DNA of 8,345 nt, from positions 1-8,345 of the forward strand of contig JABSPI010000102.1 in NCBI GenBank assembly GCA_013214365.1, read 5' to 3'. Every line of letters begins with the position of its first letter. Position 1 is the first letter of the stretch. The position numbers were made by a program, and so were the translations under genes. Shown in pieces: positions 7,438 through 8,345 of this stretch. Source of the DNA: Erythrobacter sp. Lineage in GTDB: Bacteria; Pseudomonadota; Alphaproteobacteria; Sphingomonadales; Sphingomonadaceae. Below the pieces are notes generated by a model. It saw only the letters and a list, made by a program, of their open reading frames with translations, was not told the origin of the DNA and ran no database searches.

Positions 7438-7500
7438 CTGCGCGCGATTGCCATGCAATTAAGGGCGACAGCGCCGCGGCTTTTGCGTTAGAGGCAGGGC

Positions 7501-8345
7501 ATGGCTGTCGATGCATCCCCCTTTTCTCTTGAACATGCCGCCCCGCTGGCGCGCGGGAAATTTCGCGATCCCTATCGCACAAATGGCGGCGATGAACGCG
7601 CCTTTGTCGATCTCGATGCGCTCTCCACCTTGTGGTTCAACACCGGGACATTGTGCAATCTGGCGTGCAAATCCTGCTATATTGAAAGCTCGCCCAAAAA
7701 CGACGCGCTGGCCTATATCACGCTGGCCGAGGTGACCGCCTATCTCGATGAGATCGCCGCGCATGACATGCCCACGCGCGAGATCGGTCTGACCGGGGGG
7801 GAACCGTTTATGAACCCCGATATCATCGCCATCATTCAGGCCTGTCTCGACCGCGGGTTCGAGGTTCTGGTCTTGTCCAATGCGATGCGCCCGATGCGCC
7901 GGTTTGAACAAGAATTGACCCAATTGCGCGGGCGCGAACGCCTCACCATCCGGGTCAGCCTCGATCATTACACCCAACCCATCCACGAACAGGAACGCGG
8001 GATAAGCTGGGACAAGGCGGTCGACGGGCTGGTCTGGCTGGCGCAGTCCGGCTTTCGCATCGCGGTCGCAGGGCGCTATCTCGAACACGAGGATGACGCA
8101 CAGGCGCGCGCCGGTTTCGCGCGCCTCTTCGCGCAGCTTGACCTGCCGATCGACACCGATGATGCGGCCCAAATGGTGCTGTTCCCGGCGATGGATGACA
8201 CCGCCGATATCGCCGAGATCACCACTGCGTGCTGGGACATATTGTCGATCGACCCCAAGACCATCATGTGCGCCAGCAGCCGGATGGTGGTGAAACGCAA
8301 AGGCGATCCATCCCCGCGCGTGGCGGCGTGCACCTTGCTGCCTTA
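7501..8345 (+). CDS. Radical SAM protein (partial, C-terminus outside window)
   Basis: The first 281 residues of a radical S-adenosylmethionine enzyme; the frame is open to the window end. The [4Fe-4S] cluster motif C-x3-C-x2-C is Cys52, Cys56, Cys59, followed by Y-I-E-S-S-P-K-N-D. The SAM-binding motif L-T-G-G-E-P-F-M-N-P-D is at 97-107, V-L-V-L-S-N-A-M-R-P at 122-131 and the core strand R-V-S-L-D-H-Y at 151-157. Later cysteines at 244, 257 (I-M-C-A-S-S-R-M-V-V-K-R-K-G) and 277 (A-A-C-T-L-L-P) may ligate an auxiliary Fe-S cluster; more ligands may lie past the end. The start has an AGAGG ribosome site (7490-7494) 6 nt upstream, 63 bp after the glycosyltransferase stop. It lacks the N-x-G-x-L-C-N-L-x-C-x-H-C-H / T-G-G-A-P-E pattern of ArsS, so it is not the arsenosugar enzyme. 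Similar proteins of unknown function occur in other alphaproteobacteria (recall). Substrate unknown. Confidence 0.92.
   Translation, partial: MAVDASPFSLEHAAPLARGKFRDPYRTNGGDERAFVDLDALSTLWFNTGTLCNLACKSCYIESSPKNDALAYITLAEVTAYLDEIAAHDMPTREIGLTGGEPFMNPDIIAIIQACLDRGFEVLVLSNAMRPMRRFEQELTQLRGRERLTIRVSLDHYTQPIHEQERGISWDKAVDGLVWLAQSGFRIAVAGRYLEHEDDAQARAGFARLFAQLDLPIDTDDAAQMVLFPAMDDTADIAEITTACWDILSIDPKTIMCASSRMVVKRKGDPSPRVAACTLLP

Noticed and set aside
7459..8172. 237-codon minus-strand frame opposite the radical SAM gene
   Set aside because: The plus strand carries unmistakable C-x3-C-x2-C and GGEP motifs with a good ribosome site; the minus frame is a shadow.
7501..8345. Possible arsenosugar enzyme ArsS, given the neighbouring transferase families
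   Set aside because: The cluster motif region, the GGEP form of the SAM motif and the C-terminal cysteine pattern differ from ArsS; no ArsM-type methyltransferase is present in the window.

Overview
The window looks like chromosomal DNA of an alphaproteobacterium, most likely a member of the Sphingomonadales (Erythrobacter-like). This rests on the moderately high GC content, the strong GC bias at third codon positions, the style of the SecA and ArgJ proteins, and the argJ/secA neighbourhood. The taxonomic placement comes from recall and was not computed. No rRNA, tRNA, CRISPR array, insertion sequence or prophage gene was recognised.

Left part (1-1737, minus strand): a two-gene unit with argJ (arginine biosynthesis) followed, after a single base, by an inositol-monophosphatase-family gene that leaves the window at base 1. 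A 130-bp divergent region (1738-1867) separates argJ from rightward genes and carries a 12-bp imperfect tandem repeat close to argJ.

Middle (1868-5147, plus strand): a small putative secreted protein (92 aa, clear signal peptide), a 226-bp gap with a 9-bp inverted repeat, then a complete secA (924 aa) with intact ATPase motifs and C-terminal zinc motif. A short exported protein directly upstream of secA invites comparison with SecM-type secretion monitors, but no known arrest motif is visible.

Right part (5250-8345, plus strand): a probable operon of a TauE/SafE-family (TSUP) permease, a CofC-like DUF2064 transferase, a family-2 glycosyltransferase overlapping it by 4 bp, and a radical SAM protein that runs off the window end. 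The two transferases resemble the families named 'rSAM/selenodomain-associated transferase 1 and 2', and here they do sit beside a radical SAM gene, though not one of the ArsS type. This is the best candidate for an undescribed pathway; its product cannot be read from the sequence. The permease gene is split by a +1 frame change at the junction between its two homologous halves, which leaves either a disrupted gene or two half-size proteins.
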